From Candidatus Woesearchaeota archaeon (lineage in GTDB: Archaea; Nanobdellota; Nanobdellia; Woesearchaeales; 21-14-0-10-32-9), in contig PWLK01000075.1 of assembly GCA_003560545.1 (NCBI GenBank), forward strand, positions 1-24,592: 24,592 nucleotides of DNA. Direction: 5' to 3'. This document shows, one piece after another, positions 21,970 to 24,592 of the stretch. Under the pieces are notes generated by a model. It did not search any database and was not told where the DNA came from. It saw only the letters and a program-made list of their open reading frames with translations. Position numbers and translations under genes: made by a program. The first letter of the stretch is position 1. Each line of letters begins with the position of its first letter.

Positions 21970-22614
21970 TCATAGTATTTTTAGCTTGCCCGGCCGGATC
22001 TCATAGATTTCTCCTTCGTTGACCAGGTCCTGGATGTGTTTCTCAGCGTTTTTTACCCGGGATTCTTTTATTATGGTTTCTGTGTCTGCTCCTTCTCCTT
22101 TGTCTAGTTGTTTTATGGTTTCCAGTAATTTTAGTGGCTCGTTGTCAAGGTATTCTTCTTGTGCTGGTGGCTTCGCGGCTTGTTTAGGCTCTTCTTCCAA
22201 GGGCTTTTCCTTCGAGGGTTGTCTTTCTGTTGTTGTTTCTTGTAGTTCGAGTTCTTTTTTCCTGTGCTCTATCCATTTCTTGTTCTGTATTTTCCTTGTT
22301 ATCTCGGGAACGATGTATCTTTCGTTGTTGTATTCACGAGGCCTGCCGATTATTAGTATTATGTCGCCTATGCTTAGGTTGTCCGCTTTTTCTGGTTCGT
22401 TGAAGAATCGTATGGCTATGTTGCTTGTGCCGTCGTCTATTGTTATTGTATTGCTTTCCTTTGAGATTATTGCTGCTAGTATGTTTACTCTGCTTATTTT
22501 TTTGTTTTGTATTTCTATGTAGTTTGGATCCCATCCGTGTTTTTGTACGTAGTTACCTTCTTTGATTTGTTTTATCGTGCATTTTACTGCTGTCTGTCTT
22601 TTTATGTCGGGCAT
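21970..22614 (-). CDS. RPA-like OB-fold protein with C-terminal winged helix (RPA32-like layout)
   Basis: This 214-residue protein has an OB-fold N-terminal half (ISRVNILAAIISKESNTITIDDG, IAIRFFNEP, LSIGDIILIIGRPREYNNERYIVPEI). A charged linker with Pro and Gln follows, then a helix-turn-helix-like end (ADTETIIKESRVKNAEKHIQDLVNEGEIYEI). OB followed by winged helix is the plan of eukaryotic RPA32 and of archaeal RPA-associated proteins (COG3390-like). It probably binds single-stranded DNA or joins an RPA complex in replication and repair. ATG 22614 is chosen because the TATA box at 22636-22645 stands 26 nt upstream; the earlier GTG at 22659 lies before the promoter. The three-OB RPA partner is not in the window. 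Confidence 0.78.
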   Translation of the reverse strand: MPDIKRQTAVKCTIKQIKEGNYVQKHGWDPNYIEIQNKKISRVNILAAIISKESNTITIDDGTSNIAIRFFNEPEKADNLSIGDIILIIGRPREYNNERYIVPEITRKIQNKKWIEHRKKELELQETTTERQPSKEKPLEEEPKQAAKPPAQEEYLDNEPLKLLETIKQLDKGEGADTETIIKESRVKNAEKHIQDLVNEGEIYEIRPGKLKIL

Positions 22615-22635
22615 GTTGCTTGGTGTTATCTTTGT

Positions 22636-22645
22636 GTTTATATGT
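22636..22645 (-). promoter_or_regulatory. TATA box of RPA-like gene
   Basis: ACATATAAAC on the minus strand is centred 26 nt before ATG 22614. It fixes the start 45 nt downstream of the first possible GTG. Confidence 0.65.
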
Positions 22646-22691
22646 GTTTTTTCACACACAATTATTTACTATATAGAAAATTATTTGGGGG

Positions 22692-22703
22692 AAAATTAAT
22701 AAG
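22692..22703 (+). promoter_or_regulatory. TATA box of truD-nnrD operon
   Basis: AAAATTAATAAG is centred about 29 nt before ATG 22727. The 112-nt region between the divergent genes holds both promoters and no other feature. Confidence 0.5.
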
Positions 22704-22726
22704 AAAAAACAAAACAACACACCAAT

Positions 22727-23686
22727 ATGAAACTAAAACACAAGCCAGAAGACTTCAAAGTAGAAGAAATACCAGACAGGGAATTCTTGGATAAAGGAAA
22801 TTATTTGATTCTAAGGCTGACAAAGAAAAATTATAATACGGAGGACGCTGTACAGGCCATAAGCAGGAAGCTTGGCATTTCAAGAAAAAATATTGGTTAC
22901 GCAGGGACTAAAGACAGGAATGCTATAACAACACAGATTATTTCTATTTACAAAGGAAGCAAGGAAAGAATCCTGGGGCTTGAATTAAAAGACATCTCAT
23001 TAGAATACATAGGTTATAGCAACGCACCCGTATCCCTAGGAGACCTTAAAGGAAACAAATTCATAATAACCATAAGGAACATGGACAAAGAAAAAAAAAT
23101 ACAGGAAAAAAAGAAAATACCAAACTATTACGACGAACAAAGGTTCTCCGGGAACAACGCAAGGATAGGAAAGCACTTAATAAAAAAAGAATTCGAAGAA
23201 GCCGCAGAGCTATTAAAAAAAGACCATAAATACGGGGAAACAATAAGGGAAAGGCTCCGAGAAAACCCTAATGACTATATTAACGCGATAAAAACAATAC
23301 CCAGGAAAATAATACAAATATACTTGCACGCATACCAAAGCCTTATCTGGAACAAAACCGTTGAAAAATATTTAGAAAAAGAAAGAGAACAAGAAAAAAT
23401 ACCGATTGTCGGGTTTGCCACAGAGATAGAAAGCGAAGAAATAAAAAAAATCGTGGAAGAAATAATGATGGAAGAAAACATAACATACAGAGATTTTATT
23501 TTAAGGGAATTCCGGGAGATAAGCCTCGAAGGAAACAACAGGCAGTTATACCAAGAAATCGAAGGCTTAGAAATAGGCAGGCTTGAAGAAGATGAAGAAC
23601 ACCCCGGGAAAAACAAAGTAACCGTAAAATTTATCTTAGGCAAAGGAAGCTACGCCACAATAACCGTAAAAGAGTTGTTAAAATGA
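22727..23686 (+). CDS. truD: tRNA pseudouridine(13) synthase TruD
   Basis: This 319-residue TruD makes pseudouridine at U13 of tRNA (position 13 is known for bacterial TruD; Pus7-type enzymes also act elsewhere). The catalytic motif GYAGTKDRNAITTQ is at 57-70 with Asp63. Conserved PEDFKVEEI opens the protein, and NYYDEQRFSGNNARIGKHLI (the family YF(D/G)xQRFG-type segment) follows. The IQIYLHAYQSLIWN helix is also typical. The length is nearer to bacterial TruD than to the longer archaeal forms, so the TRUD insertion domain is compact. The stop overlaps the start of nnrD as ATGA. Confidence 0.93.
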   Translation: MKLKHKPEDFKVEEIPDREFLDKGNYLILRLTKKNYNTEDAVQAISRKLGISRKNIGYAGTKDRNAITTQIISIYKGSKERILGLELKDISLEYIGYSNAPVSLGDLKGNKFIITIRNMDKEKKIQEKKKIPNYYDEQRFSGNNARIGKHLIKKEFEEAAELLKKDHKYGETIRERLRENPNDYINAIKTIPRKIIQIYLHAYQSLIWNKTVEKYLEKEREQEKIPIVGFATEIESEEIKKIVEEIMMEENITYRDFILREFREISLEGNNRQLYQEIEGLEIGRLEEDEEHPGKNKVTVKFILGKGSYATITVKELLK

Positions 23687-24483
23687 AACCAAAAGAATTA
23701 ATGAAAAGAAAGAAAAACACGCATAAAGGAGAAAGCGGGCACGTACTAATCATAGGAGGCTCCGAGGATTACACAGGCTCATTAACACTAGCCGGACTAG
23801 CCGCTCTTAGAAGCGGCTGCGATATAGTAACAATTGCCTGCCCGGAGAAAAACGCGTGGGCGATAAACACATACACGCCGGACTTGATAACCAAGAAGCT
23901 TAGAGGAAAGGAATTAAAACCAAAGCACTTAAAAGAACTAAAAACCCTGATAGAAAAAGCAGATGTATTACTAATAGGCAACGGCTCCGGGACGAGCAAA
24001 GCCACAGCGAAATTCTACAAGCAACTAGCAAAAGAAACAAAAGAAAAACCAAAAGTCATAGATGCCGACGCTGTAAAACTATTAACCTTACAGGAAATAA
24101 ACAATTCCGTGGTAACACCTCACAAGAAAGAATTCGAAGCACTCCTGGAAAATTCAGGCATAAAAAGCTCTGACAAAGAAATCTTAAAAGATAATGTTAT
24201 CCTGTTAAAAGGAAGCGTTGACAAAGTCCTCACAAGGAAAAAAACGATTAACATAAAAGGAGGAAACCCTGGGCTGGCAAAAGCAGGGACAGGAGATGTA
24301 CTGGCAGGGTTAACAGCAGGTTTCCTCGCACAAACAAACGACAAGGAAAAAGCCGTGGTAACAGCATCTAAGATCAATAAAGCAATTGGAGATTTATTAT
24401 TGAAGAAGAAAAAAGGATATTCTTTCATTGCCTCAGATATGGTTGAAGAAATAAATGGTGTGAAGAAAAAATTCAGGCTTTAA
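23683..24483 (+). CDS. nnrD: ADP/ATP-dependent NAD(P)H-hydrate dehydratase
   Basis: This 266-residue YjeF C-terminal-type (ribokinase-like) protein repairs hydrated NAD(P)H using a nucleotide. Motifs: GHVLIIGGSEDYTGSLTLAG at the start, LLIGNGSGTS, KVIDADAVKLL, VVTPHKKEFEALL, and the nucleotide/catalytic NPGLAKAGTGDVLAGLTAGFLAQ with Asp205 in GTGDVL. No N-terminal NnrE epimerase domain is fused, so the epimerase would have to be encoded elsewhere. The start overlaps the truD stop (ATGA), indicating one operon. Its 3' end overlaps the stop of a convergent gene by 11 nt. Confidence 0.92.
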   Translation: MKPKELMKRKKNTHKGESGHVLIIGGSEDYTGSLTLAGLAALRSGCDIVTIACPEKNAWAINTYTPDLITKKLRGKELKPKHLKELKTLIEKADVLLIGNGSGTSKATAKFYKQLAKETKEKPKVIDADAVKLLTLQEINNSVVTPHKKEFEALLENSGIKSSDKEILKDNVILLKGSVDKVLTRKKTINIKGGNPGLAKAGTGDVLAGLTAGFLAQTNDKEKAVVTASKINKAIGDLLLKKKKGYSFIASDMVEEINGVKKKFRL

Positions 24484-24592
24484 CTTCCTGCAAGCCCTGC
24501 TCATACAACAAAAATATCAGCATCACATGACTCCAACACAAAGGAGATACAGACCTTTGTATATCATTATTGAATATCTGTTCTGGTATAAA
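24473..24592 (-). CDS. GH15 glucoamylase-like protein, C-terminal fragment
   Basis: The last 39 codons of a minus-strand gene run from the window edge to TGA at 24473. The readable residues include FIPEQIF and SPLCWSHVMLIFLLYEQG. The PEQ motif followed about 12 residues later by PLxWSH is the usual end of glycoside hydrolase family 15 proteins (glucoamylase, glucodextranase, trehalase), where the Glu of PEQ lies near the catalytic site. Only the tail is visible, so activity cannot be judged. The fragment overlaps the end of nnrD by 11 nt. Confidence 0.55.
   Translation of the reverse strand, partial: FIPEQIFNNDIQRSVSPLCWSHVMLIFLLYEQGLQEVKA

Noticed and set aside
22615..22659. GTG 22659 as start of the RPA-like gene
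   Set aside because: It is upstream of the TATA box that predicts transcription from about 22614.
24538..24560. 7-bp inverted repeat ACAAAGG/CCTTTGT as terminator or operator
   Set aside because: It lies within the coding frame of the GH15-like fragment and has no T-run after it, so it may be chance.
1..24592. CRISPR arrays, insertion sequences or long direct repeats
   Set aside because: None were seen on reading; only short coding-related repeats such as Glu-rich stretches occur.

Overview
The window reads as a gene-dense, AT-rich archaeal chromosome segment, most likely from a small-genome DPANN lineage (Woesearchaeota/Pacearchaeota-like; this placement is inference). Archaeal evidence: TATA boxes about 25-29 nt upstream of start codons that mostly lack a leader; a tRNA-Leu gene split by an intron with a canonical bulge-helix-bulge; both archaeal beta-CASP RNases (RNase J and a CPSF-like enzyme); an OB-fold RPA-like protein; and a TruD/NnrD pair. 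There is no CRISPR array, rRNA or insertion sequence.

Layout. 1-1175: the 3' end of a RadC-like gene, a ribbon-helix-helix antitoxin/MazF-like toxin pair, and an unknown protein with a doubtful 5' end. 1203-2439: a SAM methyltransferase converging on a Nudix hydrolase. 2504-7635 (minus): an 800-residue membrane protein built of five [membrane segments + bPH2 domain] units, followed with a 40-bp overlap by a 923-residue protein. That protein carries an intact family-B-polymerase 3'-5' exonuclease and what looks like a dead polymerase palm. 7714-10383: MarC-family membrane protein, RNase J, and a thioredoxin/winged-helix pair. 10493-10743: tRNA-Leu(CAA) with a 165-nt intron. 10781-12176 (minus): three translationally coupled, unrecognised coiled-coil proteins. 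12257-14541 (minus): CPSF-like RNase, Nudix and HIT nucleotide hydrolases. 14664-17878 (plus): a glycosylated-looking surface protein, an unknown protein, and an ScpB homologue with an acidic tail. 17875-18938 (minus): a ubiquitin-like sulfur carrier and its TtuA/NcsA-type tRNA thiolase. 19020-21967 (plus): a DHH phosphoesterase overlapping a HAD nucleotidase, an unknown protein and a SpoIIM-family membrane protein. 21970-22614 (minus): an RPA32-like OB + winged-helix protein. 22727-24483 (plus): truD and nnrD. The window ends inside the 3' end of a minus-strand gene resembling a GH15 glucoamylase.

Functionally, most of the window is informational housekeeping: RNA turnover, tRNA modification, nucleotide sanitising, chromosome organisation and ssDNA binding. 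The least explained parts are the exonuclease/degenerate-polymerase protein with its five-PH membrane neighbour, the three-gene coiled-coil operon, and a base-composition mosaic. In the mosaic, the plus strand switches between G+T-rich and A+C-rich blocks largely regardless of gene direction.
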